From contig SVJW01000007.1 in assembly GCA_015068735.1 (NCBI GenBank), positions 1 through 64,000 on the forward strand: DNA of 64,000 nt, in the 5' to 3' direction. The stretch is from Oscillospiraceae bacterium (GTDB lineage Bacteria > Bacillota > Clostridia > UMGS1883). Below the pieces are notes generated by a model. The model was not told the origin of the DNA. It saw only the letters and a program-made list of their open reading frames with translations, and did not search any database. Position numbers and translations under genes: made by a program. Positions 17,837-28,512 of this stretch are shown here, piece after piece (position 1 is the first letter of the stretch; each line of letters opens with the position of its first letter).

Positions 17837-20800
17837 TTAACTAATGAGTCTGTAAATTGCAGCAAATGCCTGCTCGCGAAGGGCTGTTCCCTTAGGAGAG
17901 AACATATTATTTCCCATTCCATTCATAAGACCGCCGTTCACGGCTTTCGCCACATAGGAAAATGCCCATGCACTTATTTCATTACTGTCGGCAAAACTGA
18001 TTTCTTCCTCGGTCATTATTTCATCACCAAGGTATTCCTTCGCGCTGACAAGCATTTTTCCCATCTGTTCACGGGTAAGGGTATCATTGGGAAGTGCATT
18101 GCCTTCGCTACCCTCCATAAGCCCTGCCGCATATGCAGCAGCCAAAGTATCTGCATACCACTCACTTCCGGTTACGTCAGAAAATTCTCCGTTGTATTCC
18201 TTTTCGGGGATTCCGAGGGCACGAATCAGAAGTGCTGCAAATTCTGCTCGGGTTACCGGATTTTTAAGATTCAATGTGTCTCCGTCACCTTTTACGATGC
18301 CTTTTTCAATCATTGCACGGATTTCTGTTTCTCCCCAATGTCCGGAAAGTTCTTTTTCATAGGGAGACTTTGCAGGTTCTTCGGGAGAAACAGGTTCCTC
18401 TTTTTCGGGAAGCTCTTCTCTATCGGAAGAACCGCCTCCACCACCGGAACCACCGCTTCCGTGGTTGGAGCCGCCGCCTGTTCCGCTGTTTCCTGCACCG
18501 CCATTTCCGATGTCTTCTCCTGCTTTACTTTCATCAAAAACAATATAGTCACCGTTTCTGTAATAAGCAACACTCTCGCCATTAGCAAAAACATTTGCAA
18601 CTCCATCGGGAGCATAGATAGAAAGATCTGTCAGAGAAATTCCGTTGGCAAGGCCTGAATACACTTCCATTTCATAAACAGAGAGTGTAACCTCACTATC
18701 AGCTTCTATACGGATATACTGCGTTTCTGCCGGTACAAAATTGTAAATTTTTACAGGCTTGGTTGTGTCGGAAAGCAGATCCGTATAACTGTTTATAGCG
18801 GTAACCTCTACCCAATCTCCGTTATCTGCCATATAAGAGATTTTATAGTCAACATCAGATCTATTATCAGTAATTATAACTTTTGAAACAGACTGTTTCT
18901 CCTCCAGATTAACGGTAATCCACGGCCGTGTTTCTTCATCTCCTGATGTCCATAAGGTTTCAATATTTCCGTCAAAGACTTTATCAACATAATCGCTTAC
19001 GAAATGGTCGCTGGAGCTTGCACTTTTTCCAAGAGCAAGGTTTATCTCCTTTTCCGGGGTTCCTTTATAACTTGAATTTATAAGGCACTTTGAAGAGGAA
19101 AGAATAATATCATTTCCGTTCCAGTTTACACCTAAGTCTGAAACTGCTGATTCGGAAAAAACAATATTATTTCCGTCTTTTTCTTTCAAAATTGTTCCGT
19201 CTTTTAAAACCGCATATTCATACTTTCCTTCTCCCTTTTGTGCGAGAGAAAGTATTCCGTCAGTTTCATATTTTCCGAAAACGCGCTGTGCCTTTTTTTC
19301 CTTGTCATGCAAATTATAGTAATAAACTTCTTTTTCCGCCTCGGTTTTGTCGTTTGTTACCGTAAAGAAGAATGAACTTGCTTCATATTCTTCCAGATCG
19401 GTGGCTATATTTTCCGTTGAAAGTGAAACCGATTCTGTTGCCGTCGTAGGATAAAGCACAGTATTGAAGGTTGCAACTCCCGGTGTGTTTTTCACATATC
19501 TTACATAGGGAGCCAGCTGATTTTCATTCTCATAATAGCCTTCATGCAAACTTCCTATAGACTGAATACCGTTTTCAACCGGTGCTATTGTAAGGTTCGG
19601 TCCGGTCAGGAAATTCGTCTTAACAATACCGGTCTCATCATCTAACGACATATCAGCTCCGGGAATGCTGTGCCAGAACTGTGCATAACGGTTATCGTCC
19701 TCTGCACCGTCAGCTCCGTCCGGATTAAGATAATCCGTAACAATTATATATTCGGGAGAAATCATAAGAACTTCACGAATATCTGTAAAGTTTTCGTCCA
19801 AACCTCCGTGGTCTTTATAACTGAATGATTCTGCCTGAATATAGCTGTACACAGAATTAAATTCACGGTTTTCCGGATGAAGATTTCCCATAACGCCCGT
19901 TTTTTGAGAAGTTTCGTTAATCTCTATAGTGTTATGGGCCTGTGTGGAATACATCCACGCTGTTACGGGATCCGATGTATCATAGTTTTTCTGAGTAGGA
20001 TCGGCGAGAAGCATTCTGCCGTATGCATATACATTCAGTCCCAGATCGTCATTATGTCCGTGGGACAACATTCCGCCATCTGAATTGATTTGTGCCGCTA
20101 ATGCAGACTCACTCCAATCCGAACGCAAGGTCGCTTTGCGACTGTAATCATATGCCGTGGACAGGAACTCGGGAGCACCGTCTCCCTCTTCTCTGCCTGT
20201 AAACCAATCAAGTTCAGGATTGGCAAAAGCGTCAAGCATCAATCCGTAATATCTGAGGACGTTTCCTGTAGAGGGATGACAGTCACCTTGCTGCCAGCCT
20301 CCTCCTGCAGGATTAGACAATGCCATCAAATAATAAGCATACTTTTCAATCTGATCCAGCACCTCATCAGACAGAACTTCACGCAGATTCACATGAGTTG
20401 CATTTGCAATAGAAAATATTCTGTTATAAAGATTCATTATGTACTGAATGTACGAATATGAAACCTCTATACAGGAGCCGTCAGGCCACAAAAACTTTTG
20501 TGCCGTGTAGCTGACTCTGTGTTTTCCGACTTCGAGCCATCCACCCTGAACTCCACCGGCATATGAGCCGGGAGCAGGAGTCATCGGACCCCTTGCTGCA
20601 CGGAATTCCGGATATACAAGTGCCGCGATAGTAACCGCGCTGGCACTTACAACACCCCAGTTATTCGTTTCTTCTGAATTTGTCCAGTGATTTACCGCAC
20701 GTTCGGCAGTTGCATGGATAAACTTAAGAAGAAGTGTAAACTTTTCTGGAGTCACATAGGGATTTTCCGCCAAATCCGCAACGAAATATGGGAAATCTGC

Positions 20801-22009
20801 CACAAACTGGTTCATGGCCAAGGTGCTTTGTGTCCAGATATTGTTTGTATCATCTGTCATTAAATAAACGATTGAACTGAAAATATTTCTTACGGCTGCA
20901 TAAGCATATGCATCTTCCCCTGTTGCATTGTAAAGCTTTATTAATGGATCATTTGCAGTATCCATTCCTAAAACCTGCGAAGGTTTATTACCGTATTCAC
21001 CATCAAGAGATGTAAAAACATTAGATGCACTCTTCCATGTGTATTCGTATTCTTCCCACTGTACATCGCTTCCGCTTATTACTGCAATGTCCTTATAAGA
21101 AGGAAGGCTTTCCGGACGGGCAGAATTACTTGACTCGATAATATTTCCGCTGATATATAATCTTGCGTTGGAAATTGTATTTCCGGCATCAATATCTGAT
21201 AAATCGAAGAGCAAACACGCACGCCTTGTAAAGCTGTCCACACGCAAAGGAGATGGTGTATCTATGGTCGAATATGATTCTTCTGCCAACAGTACAGTTT
21301 CTCCGCCGTAATTCTCATTGGAATTGTCTCCTGCAGAAATATATGTATCTGCAATAGGGTAGTACGTCTGGTTTCGTCCGTTTACCGTCACTACAAGATA
21401 AGGAACCGTGTCCGACTCCTTGGAATAGAAGACTGCGGTATTTCCGTCTTTTCTGATGGAAGTAAGTACTACGGATAAGCGTTTTGAATCACTGACTATG
21501 GCATTTGATGCAGCACTTTTAACATCAGCTTCTACTTCCTGCTTTTCCCTTGTCAGCTTTACGAAATCCAAAACTGCACCGCCTCCGTTTTCAAGCATCA
21601 ATATGGCTTGATTCACAGTTGCAGTATCATTTGCCTTCCCTCTTGTTAAATCAGTCTGGCTGAATTTTTCTATATAATAATTCTGAATTTCGATTTTTGC
21701 GGTTTCATAGTCTCCTGCCTTTGCAGCTTCCTCTACTGCCGAAAGTTCAGGAAAAGCTTCATAATTAAGAAGTGACTGTGTCGTCCATTCCGAGCCGTTA
21801 TATACACCGAAAAAGTCTTCGTCGGTATATCCTTCTATCTGCGGGTCTTTAAATTCTGCTTCCATTTCACTATATCGGGATATTGTCTGAGCGAAATATT
21901 CATCTCCTACCTCGGTTACAGAAATTAGTTCTTCATTTTCCTCGGCAAACGCAGGCAGACAACTAAACACAAGCGACAGAGTGATGAGGGTTGCTAAAAA
22001 TCTTTTCAT
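17837..22009 (-). CDS. SLH-anchored heparinase II/III-type polysaccharide lyase
   Basis: Large surface enzyme, 1390 residues. Order: signal peptide (1-25, LATLITLSLVFSCLPAFA), N-terminal region, a DNRLRE/CBM96-like module (about 210-330, TYISAGDNSNENYGG), an (alpha/alpha) toroid, then the heparinase II/III-like beta-sandwich with SHGHNDDLGLNVYAYGR around His650-His652 and LLADPTQKNY, a discoidin module near 985-1120, a Gly/Ser-rich linker and three SLH repeats (about 1210-1390) that tether it to wall polysaccharide. The lyase would generate 4,5-unsaturated oligosaccharides for GH88. I use ATG 22009, eight bases after AAAGGGG. Catalysis is inferred from family motifs; the polymer (uronate-containing) is unknown. 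Confidence 0.8.
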   Translation of the reverse strand: MKRFLATLITLSLVFSCLPAFAEENEELISVTEVGDEYFAQTISRYSEMEAEFKDPQIEGYTDEDFFGVYNGSEWTTQSLLNYEAFPELSAVEEAAKAGDYETAKIEIQNYYIEKFSQTDLTRGKANDTATVNQAILMLENGGGAVLDFVKLTREKQEVEADVKSAASNAIVSDSKRLSVVLTSIRKDGNTAVFYSKESDTVPYLVVTVNGRNQTYYPIADTYISAGDNSNENYGGETVLLAEESYSTIDTPSPLRVDSFTRRACLLFDLSDIDAGNTISNARLYISGNIIESSNSARPESLPSYKDIAVISGSDVQWEEYEYTWKSASNVFTSLDGEYGNKPSQVLGMDTANDPLIKLYNATGEDAYAYAAVRNIFSSIVYLMTDDTNNIWTQSTLAMNQFVADFPYFVADLAENPYVTPEKFTLLLKFIHATAERAVNHWTNSEETNNWGVVSASAVTIAALVYPEFRAARGPMTPAPGSYAGGVQGGWLEVGKHRVSYTAQKFLWPDGSCIEVSYSYIQYIMNLYNRIFSIANATHVNLREVLSDEVLDQIEKYAYYLMALSNPAGGGWQQGDCHPSTGNVLRYYGLMLDAFANPELDWFTGREEGDGAPEFLSTAYDYSRKATLRSDWSESALAAQINSDGGMLSHGHNDDLGLNVYAYGRMLLADPTQKNYDTSDPVTAWMYSTQAHNTIEINETSQKTGVMGNLHPENREFNSVYSYIQAESFSYKDHGGLDENFTDIREVLMISPEYIIVTDYLNPDGADGAEDDNRYAQFWHSIPGADMSLDDETGIVKTNFLTGPNLTIAPVENGIQSIGSLHEGYYENENQLAPYVRYVKNTPGVATFNTVLYPTTATESVSLSTENIATDLEEYEASSFFFTVTNDKTEAEKEVYYYNLHDKEKKAQRVFGKYETDGILSLAQKGEGKYEYAVLKDGTILKEKDGNNIVFSESAVSDLGVNWNGNDIILSSSKCLINSSYKGTPEKEINLALGKSASSSDHFVSDYVDKVFDGNIETLWTSGDEETRPWITVNLEEKQSVSKVIITDNRSDVDYKISYMADNGDWVEVTAINSYTDLLSDTTKPVKIYNFVPAETQYIRIEADSEVTLSVYEMEVYSGLANGISLTDLSIYAPDGVANVFANGESVAYYRNGDYIVFDESKAGEDIGNGGAGNSGTGGGSNHGSGGSGGGGGSSDREELPEKEEPVSPEEPAKSPYEKELSGHWGETEIRAMIEKGIVKGDGDTLNLKNPVTRAEFAALLIRALGIPEKEYNGEFSDVTGSEWYADTLAAAYAAGLMEGSEGNALPNDTLTREQMGKMLVSAKEYLGDEIMTEEEISFADSNEISAWAFSYVAKAVNGGLMNGMGNNMFSPKGTALREQAFAAIYRLIS

Positions 22010-22026
22010 AAACATTCCCCTTTCTG

Positions 22027-24657
22027 TCATCTGTAAATTACACAAGCTTTTGCCTTACCACCTAAAGGAATGAGTGCAAAGAAGTTCTCGTCTCTTCCGG
22101 GGGCTAAATCTGACAACTCTGCAGTTCTTAATTCTCCGCTTTCACTGTCATACACAAACATCTCGGGGATATTTCTTTGATAAACTGTCACAGGAACTGT
22201 ACCTGCAGGTGTCTCTACAGACATAATCGTAGAAAGATTACCGGATGTCGGCTCGATTTCATCATATAAAACATCAGAAACATAGCCACAAACCTGATAA
22301 TTCGATGTACCACTGTTCTTGGAGAACGAAGTTGTTCCTTCAGAAAAAGAATATATAACTTCCGCATCATCAAGTTTTCCGGAAAGACCTATCTCGTAAT
22401 AAATCAGATCTCCCTCTTTAAGATTGCCGAGAGCATCATTCTTCCCGGGGACAATATCTGCTGCCATATAGCTCTTTTTTTCTTTATTTGTAATAAGACT
22501 TATTTCTTGTACAAATTCATCATCTTCATTGAGTGTCCATCTTATATCGGAAACCATTCCTATCGGAGATGAATTTGTATTCACCTGCACAATATTGTCT
22601 GCCTTCATTGTCTCATAGAAAACTACAACGTTAACCTTCTTGGTATCTGCATCAAGGTCGTAGCCCAATACTTCGAAAGATACGGCGTTGGCCTTGTTGC
22701 TTATTTCAAGAGGAACCATATAGTCTTCATCATCTGTGGCAGCAAGTCTTGCAGCAAATTCATCATCATCTTCACCACTTGCAATATCCTGCTTGGGCAG
22801 ACACACAACTATTGTTTCTTCATCTATACCTACAGGTGTTTTGCTGTCAAGGTAAAATGTTTTGTCGTAGGTATTGTACTGCATGCCTCTTCCGCCGCCT
22901 GCCAAGACTACAGAATTAAGTTCCTTCACTTCTCCGTCTGAATTAAGCTTGTAGCTATAAAGTCCGGGGTATATGTCATCGTTTTTATCTACCTTTATAC
23001 CATCTACTTTGAGTTTCTCTGCCGCAGTAAGGATTTCCACAGATTCGTTAGCACACTTTACTACGGGGATAAGGTCTGTTGAATCGGGATTATCTGTGTT
23101 TTCCTCATATTCAAATACTACCTTTGAACCCATAATCATTCTGAACTCAAGCTTTCTTGAATAAATGCCAGACTCTACTACATATGCGTAGTTATTTTCT
23201 TCTTCTGTTTCCTCTATATCTGCAACAAATCCGTTGTAGTCAAGATACGCGGTAACATTTCTGCCTGGCTTCGTGTCGAAAACATCACCTTCAAAAATAT
23301 TACATTCCGTAACATCAATAAGGATCATATCTTCACCGAGTTCGTTTATTGTTCCTGTTACGGACTCTTTAGATACTACAATGCGATAAACCTCTCCATC
23401 CGGGTCGGAAGAGATGCTCAAAATATCATCTTCCTCAATTTCTGCTGTGGAAATGTTTTTCCCTTCGCTGTCCAGAATTGTGTAACATACATCCTCGTCC
23501 TCAAAATCAACGGTAAGGAATCTGGCACCGTTATATGTAAAACCTTCTGCAAATTCTATCACATCATCGTTTACATTCTTAACACGAACATTTTTGTAGT
23601 CTTCAATGAAAACAACTTCAATAGACTTGTCATAATCATAGCTTACCAGTCTTACAGTTCCTCTTGTTGCAGAAATATCTGCCTCTGTCGGAGCCATAAT
23701 AATACGACCGTTCTTTACGATTTTAGCACCTGAAATATCGGCTTCTTCTTTCTTTCCGTCAACTCTATAAGTTATCTCGGAAAGAGAAGTATTTTCTACA
23801 TCATTCCATGAAATTTCTGTAATTGTGTTGGATTTGTGAGGTTTTACGGAAATAAGTCTGTCTCCTAATCCATTCTCATCCTGCACAGCATAAAATTCAA
23901 CCATCTGACCAAGATAAAGATTCGCATCAGTAGAGCCAATCTTATAAACCTTGTCATCAATTTCAACCTCGTCATTTTCGAGGTCTGAGTTGGGTGCGTT
24001 GAGGTAAGTTTCAAAATTGGCACTTACAACACCTTTGCCAAAATAAACACCATTTGTTCCGCCTGCGTGAATTTCACGGAATGTCGGCTCTTCTTCCTGA
24101 TCCTGATAAGTAAGGGGTCTTACATCCAAGGAGTTATACAGCATCTGCATAACATCTCCGCGGGTGAATTCCGAAAATGAATCGACATCTTCATTAAGAC
24201 GGAGCTTTGTACCTATTTTAAGATATCCGTCCGGGTATCCGCCGTTTCTCTCTGCTGTAGTTTCATAGCCAAGAGTACATACCAAGGTTTTCATTGCCTG
24301 CTCGTAAGTAACGTAAGTATAGGGCGAAAACTTTGTTTCTGAAACACCGTTCATAATTCCCATACCATACATAAGACCTACATAGCCGGAGAACCAGTCA
24401 TTTTCAGACACATCGGCAAAGGCTGTAAATCCACCCATACCGATAGCGCTGTCATAGCCCATAAGTCTTGTAATAACAGCGGCAAATTCCGCTCTTGTAA
24501 GGGGATCTTCAAGATGTAAATCTCCGTTTTGGTCACCCTGCATAATTCCTAATGCTGTAATTTCAAAATAGGCATCTGTATTTTCGTATCCGGAAGCGGA
24601 TACGCCATAAGCTGATAACATGAGTACAGCCATTATTAAAGAAATTATTCGTTTCAT
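22027..24657 (-). CDS. SLH-domain surface protein of unknown function
   Basis: An 876-residue exported protein. Signal peptide at 1-22 (IISLIMAVLMLSAYGVSA), then three N-terminal SLH repeats (about 26-190; LTRAEFAAVITRLMGY, FADVSENDWFSGYVG). The remaining 680 residues are acidic, beta-rich and repetitive in style (short strands, many D/E and V/I) without a catalytic motif I know. The gene stops 17 bp before the lyase gene and starts 13 bp after the end of the cadherin-like SLH gene, so the three surface proteins are co-expressed. It may be an S-layer structural or docking protein for the polysaccharide system. Start ATG 24657 has GGAGGAGG upstream. Confidence 0.75.
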   Translation of the reverse strand: MKRIISLIMAVLMLSAYGVSASGYENTDAYFEITALGIMQGDQNGDLHLEDPLTRAEFAAVITRLMGYDSAIGMGGFTAFADVSENDWFSGYVGLMYGMGIMNGVSETKFSPYTYVTYEQAMKTLVCTLGYETTAERNGGYPDGYLKIGTKLRLNEDVDSFSEFTRGDVMQMLYNSLDVRPLTYQDQEEEPTFREIHAGGTNGVYFGKGVVSANFETYLNAPNSDLENDEVEIDDKVYKIGSTDANLYLGQMVEFYAVQDENGLGDRLISVKPHKSNTITEISWNDVENTSLSEITYRVDGKKEEADISGAKIVKNGRIIMAPTEADISATRGTVRLVSYDYDKSIEVVFIEDYKNVRVKNVNDDVIEFAEGFTYNGARFLTVDFEDEDVCYTILDSEGKNISTAEIEEDDILSISSDPDGEVYRIVVSKESVTGTINELGEDMILIDVTECNIFEGDVFDTKPGRNVTAYLDYNGFVADIEETEEENNYAYVVESGIYSRKLEFRMIMGSKVVFEYEENTDNPDSTDLIPVVKCANESVEILTAAEKLKVDGIKVDKNDDIYPGLYSYKLNSDGEVKELNSVVLAGGGRGMQYNTYDKTFYLDSKTPVGIDEETIVVCLPKQDIASGEDDDEFAARLAATDDEDYMVPLEISNKANAVSFEVLGYDLDADTKKVNVVVFYETMKADNIVQVNTNSSPIGMVSDIRWTLNEDDEFVQEISLITNKEKKSYMAADIVPGKNDALGNLKEGDLIYYEIGLSGKLDDAEVIYSFSEGTTSFSKNSGTSNYQVCGYVSDVLYDEIEPTSGNLSTIMSVETPAGTVPVTVYQRNIPEMFVYDSESGELRTAELSDLAPGRDENFFALIPLGGKAKACVIYR

Positions 24658-24670
24658 TGTATCCTCCTCC

Positions 24671-27600
24671 TTAGTTATTATTTATAAGTCTGTATATCAT
24701 AACCATTGCTTGTGCACGGGTTAACGTATCTTTTGCCTTGAATTCACCTGTATCAAAGCCCTGAACAAGTTCTTCAGAGACTGCCTTCTGCACATATTCT
24801 GTCGCCCAAAGACTGATTGAATCACTGTCGGCAAAAAGCTTTTCTTCTCTGACAACTATTTCTTCTTTCAGGTTCTCATAAACACCTACAAGCATTTTTA
24901 CTGCTTCCTCACGGGTTGTGGTGCTTAAGGGATTTACTTTTCCGTTAAAACCACTGATAAAGCCTTTGTCAAAAGCAGTCTGTACATATTGTGCAAACCA
25001 GTCATTTTCAGATACATCGTCGAATGAATTTCCGTATGCAACTATATCAAATTTTCCTGCACGGATAAGCATTGTAATAAATTCAGCACGAGTTACTGTA
25101 TCTGCAAGCGCGAAAGAAGTGCCGTTTCCTTCAACGATACCGTTTTCCGCAAGATAGATAACCTCTTTTTCTGCCCAATGACCTCTTATTTCAGTATAAG
25201 GATCTCTGTCTACGGAAGGAGTTTCTTCCTTATTATTATCTTTATCGGAAGAATCGGGTGTGCTTCCACCGCCACCACCGCCACCGGAAGAGCTTCCGCC
25301 GCCTCCGCCGGTGAGCTTGTCAATTACTTTTCTGACAGTAATCACAACACTTTCCTCTCCATATCTGAGAGTAACAGAACCGGTAACAAGCCCCTGTTCT
25401 GATGTTGTGGCTTTTTTAATTGAAAAAGGTGTTGACACCACAACTTCTATGACATCATTTGTAACGCTATCTTTTATAAGTGCAATCAATTCATCAGTTG
25501 TCGTATCGTTTGATACTTTAAATTCCCTGATTGCAGATTGAACAGAGCTTTGTGCATTCGCTAATGACTGTGCATATTTAAAGGTGATTATATAATTTTG
25601 TGTAAGAACGCCATTTCCATCTGTCACGGTAATAACTGCGACGGGACTATTCTGTGTTGCCTGAGTTATATTTAATGTAGCCCCGCTTTCAGCTACAGGA
25701 CGGATATATTTGCCGTCAAGCTCTACTCCAAGCATGGGAATTTCCTCTCCCGCCTGAAGCTCTATTGTATAATCTGTCACCGATGGGGAGAACTGCGGAG
25801 AAAGTTCATATCCCGAAACATCCAAGGATGCAAGCTTTGCTGATGCATATTCTACATCGATTACATATGTTTTTGACTGTGTACCTCCTGTAGATGTAAC
25901 CAAAACAGTTAAAGGATCACCCTCTGTTTTAACTACAGAAGCACCGCTTATCTGTGCTGTTGCTGTAATTTCGTCTGCAGAAATCACATCGCTTCCCGGC
26001 TCCAGATACAATGTATAATTTGTATTTGCAGGAGAAAATTCAGGAAGAAGAACACCTCTGCCTACTGAAAGAGAAGAAAGATATGCATTGTTTGCAGGAG
26101 AAAGCTCTTTTTCAAAAGATACTGTATAAGTCATCTTTGAAACACCATTTTCTGCTGTAACAACAACCTTTGCAACCGGGTTGTCCTCAGTTGCCTGAGT
26201 AATAACCGCATTTGCAATCGGGTCTACTGTTTCTGCACTTATTCTGGGAATTTCATCATTTTCTCCCAGCTTTACTGTGTAGTCTGTAATATAGGACGAA
26301 AATCCCGGAATACTGCCTTCACTTAACGTAATGCTCTTCAAAAACGCATCTGCCGAAACCATAGGTTCGCGTACACCGTATACTATAAGTTCAGAGACTC
26401 TTGCATTAAAAGTCAATGTTGAAGTTCCCGAAACACGCAGATATTTTGCATCAAACGGAACCTCTGCGAAACTATAAACCAATTCTCTGATATTGGCTAC
26501 TGCACCCGGATAAGGATAGTTTGCAACCTCTCTTAAAGATTCACCTTCTATTTCAGTCCATGTGTTTCCATCCATTGAAACAGAAAGCTTATCATAGTAT
26601 TGAACACTTCCTGACTGAACAGTTTTCAGCGTTATGGCATATATTTTGGAATTCGCTTCAAGGTTTACTGTTAATGTACCACCGCCTACAACTTTCGCTG
26701 AAGCAAAATAGTCAGTGGTAAGATTTCCGTCAACGGCCTTGTCGCCATCCATACCTGAATATGCTGAAGAACCCCATGCAGACTTACCAAGTGCAATGTT
26801 TGTTGCAATGTCTACTTTATATTCTTTTGTATTGCTTTCATCTCTTGAAGTTACGTATACAATTGCAGTAGGTCTTTTTTTAGTTGGCTGAATTATTCTT
26901 ACCGCAGCATCGGGATTCATAGTTTCAGCAGATATAACAGGCATCTCCTGAGAATCAGAAAAGTGTACATATTCTGTTGTATTGCTGTTGAAATTCGCAA
27001 CAAGAACAGGCTCTCCTCCATTTTCTGAAACCTTAAGACTTCTTAAATCGGCTGAATCTTCAGGAATAACAACATATTTAACTATATATGAAAGTTCTCC
27101 GCCTCCGTAAGAAACAGTGATTGTTGCAGTATAATCATTCTCCGCAGATGCAGGAGTAAAGCTTGTTTCTGCATTTTCATTTGCTGTTTCATAACTGAGA
27201 ACAGGAAGATTAGATGCACTTCCTGCAATAGATTCGTAACTTGTCACAGTCTGACTGAATGCGGGGCTGAGTACACCTGTGCTGGGGGTCAGGCTTGCAA
27301 GATAGAGATTTGTTACATCTTGTTTGAACTGCACATTGTAAGTAAATGAAGCTCCGTTATGAGAAACTTCAATCGAAGCTTTATATCCGTTTTCACTTGA
27401 TGCCGGCGTATAAGTTACTGACGCCGACTCTTCAAGCTTTTCATATGTAATCTCCGGAAGGTCATAGAAGCTGTCGATAACTACTTCATAATCAGATGTT
27501 AAGTATGAAAATTCGGGGGAAAGACTTCCGAATTCAGTTGTCAGACTTGTCAGATAAGGATTTTTGACTGTCTGTACAAACTGAATATAATATGTAAAGG

Positions 27601-28273
27601 AAGAACCCCCATGGTTAACCTGTATCTCTGCCTTATAACCGTTTTCTTCTGAAGCGGCTGTATAAACTACTTCTGCATCAGCTGCAAGTGTTTCATAGTT
27701 TATCGAAGGAAGATTGTTAAGATCCAGAATTTCAGCCGTGTATTCGGCAGTATTCTGGGAAAATTCAGGTGAGAGACTTCCTGAAGAAAGCTCCATACTT
27801 TTCAGGTAAGGAGTAGAAGCTATTTCACCAAAAACTTCACACTCATAAATAGTGTTTCCTGCACCTGCACTTACTTTTACGTATTTTGCCGATGCTGCAG
27901 TTGGTAAAGCGTATTCTACAAGATAGTAACCTGTACCGGCTACTTTGCCTCTGTTAGTGTAGGCTACATCGGTCCACGTTTCTCCATTTGCAGAATAAGC
28001 AACATAGTGAGCATAGCTGGTTGTATAAACATTAATTTTTGATACACTTATGCTGCCGGCTAAGTTCACCTGTATATAACTTCCGTTACCAATCCAGTCG
28101 GAAGTTCCCATATTTCCGTCAATTATATTTCCGGTTGCTTTTGTACCGGTCTGAGTTGCTCCGTTTGAAGCTAATGCCCAGTTTTTTTGTTCTGCTGAAG
28201 CAATTGTCGGAAAAATGCTTAATGAGATTATCATGCACATCGATAGAATTAAACTAATAAATTTCTTTCGCAT
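24671..28273 (-). CDS. SLH surface protein with cadherin-like and discoidin domains
   Basis: A 1200-residue exported protein. Signal peptide (ends near ASA), a discoidin-like module at about 28-150, several cadherin-like beta-sandwich repeats with the pattern YLxSLxxxxGxLSPxFSxxTxxYxxxV, a second discoidin module near 510-660, more cadherin-like repeats, a Gly/Ser linker and three C-terminal SLH repeats (about 1020-1200). No enzyme motif is seen; it looks like a long wall-anchored carbohydrate-binding stalk. I use ATG 28273 with AAAGGAG eight bases upstream; a GTG three codons earlier overlaps the ribosome site. It follows the transporter genes after a GC-rich spacer and precedes the other two SLH proteins. 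Confidence 0.82.
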   Translation of the reverse strand: MRKKFISLILSMCMIISLSIFPTIASAEQKNWALASNGATQTGTKATGNIIDGNMGTSDWIGNGSYIQVNLAGSISVSKINVYTTSYAHYVAYSANGETWTDVAYTNRGKVAGTGYYLVEYALPTAASAKYVKVSAGAGNTIYECEVFGEIASTPYLKSMELSSGSLSPEFSQNTAEYTAEILDLNNLPSINYETLAADAEVVYTAASEENGYKAEIQVNHGGSSFTYYIQFVQTVKNPYLTSLTTEFGSLSPEFSYLTSDYEVVIDSFYDLPEITYEKLEESASVTYTPASSENGYKASIEVSHNGASFTYNVQFKQDVTNLYLASLTPSTGVLSPAFSQTVTSYESIAGSASNLPVLSYETANENAETSFTPASAENDYTATITVSYGGGELSYIVKYVVIPEDSADLRSLKVSENGGEPVLVANFNSNTTEYVHFSDSQEMPVISAETMNPDAAVRIIQPTKKRPTAIVYVTSRDESNTKEYKVDIATNIALGKSAWGSSAYSGMDGDKAVDGNLTTDYFASAKVVGGGTLTVNLEANSKIYAITLKTVQSGSVQYYDKLSVSMDGNTWTEIEGESLREVANYPYPGAVANIRELVYSFAEVPFDAKYLRVSGTSTLTFNARVSELIVYGVREPMVSADAFLKSITLSEGSIPGFSSYITDYTVKLGENDEIPRISAETVDPIANAVITQATEDNPVAKVVVTAENGVSKMTYTVSFEKELSPANNAYLSSLSVGRGVLLPEFSPANTNYTLYLEPGSDVISADEITATAQISGASVVKTEGDPLTVLVTSTGGTQSKTYVIDVEYASAKLASLDVSGYELSPQFSPSVTDYTIELQAGEEIPMLGVELDGKYIRPVAESGATLNITQATQNSPVAVITVTDGNGVLTQNYIITFKYAQSLANAQSSVQSAIREFKVSNDTTTDELIALIKDSVTNDVIEVVVSTPFSIKKATTSEQGLVTGSVTLRYGEESVVITVRKVIDKLTGGGGGSSSGGGGGGGSTPDSSDKDNNKEETPSVDRDPYTEIRGHWAEKEVIYLAENGIVEGNGTSFALADTVTRAEFITMLIRAGKFDIVAYGNSFDDVSENDWFAQYVQTAFDKGFISGFNGKVNPLSTTTREEAVKMLVGVYENLKEEIVVREEKLFADSDSISLWATEYVQKAVSEELVQGFDTGEFKAKDTLTRAQAMVMIYRLINNN

Positions 28274-28339
28274 AAAGCGCACTCCTTTCTGTATTTGTTA
28301 TTTTCTTAACCATTAGCCTTTAGTCGTAAACACAATCGG

Positions 28340-28512
28340 ATTTTCAGTCGCCAGTAGGTGGGCGACTGCCTCTCCGTATGTTTTTCCGTTCGCGGTGTCC
28401 GACATTTTGCTCGGCAAGGTGTTGCCTCGCCCTCTGTCGACCGCTGCACAGCCCTGCGCCTTCGCTTCATCGTCCACCGGACGCGCTCAGGCTCGGTTCA
28501 TAAGGGCTACCC
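28340..28512. repeat. GC-rich structured non-coding block
   Basis: The spacer between the SLH gene start and the permease gene stop is much richer in G and C than its AT-rich surroundings. It contains CAGTCGCC-loop-GGGCGACTG near 28349-28372, GTCC/GGAC and AAGGGTAGCCCTT hairpins. A frame can be read through it but its composition is unlike the genes here and it runs antisense into the permease. It resembles the dispersed GC-rich intergenic repeats seen in other Clostridia; there is no second copy in this window, so its repeat nature is inference. Confidence 0.45.
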
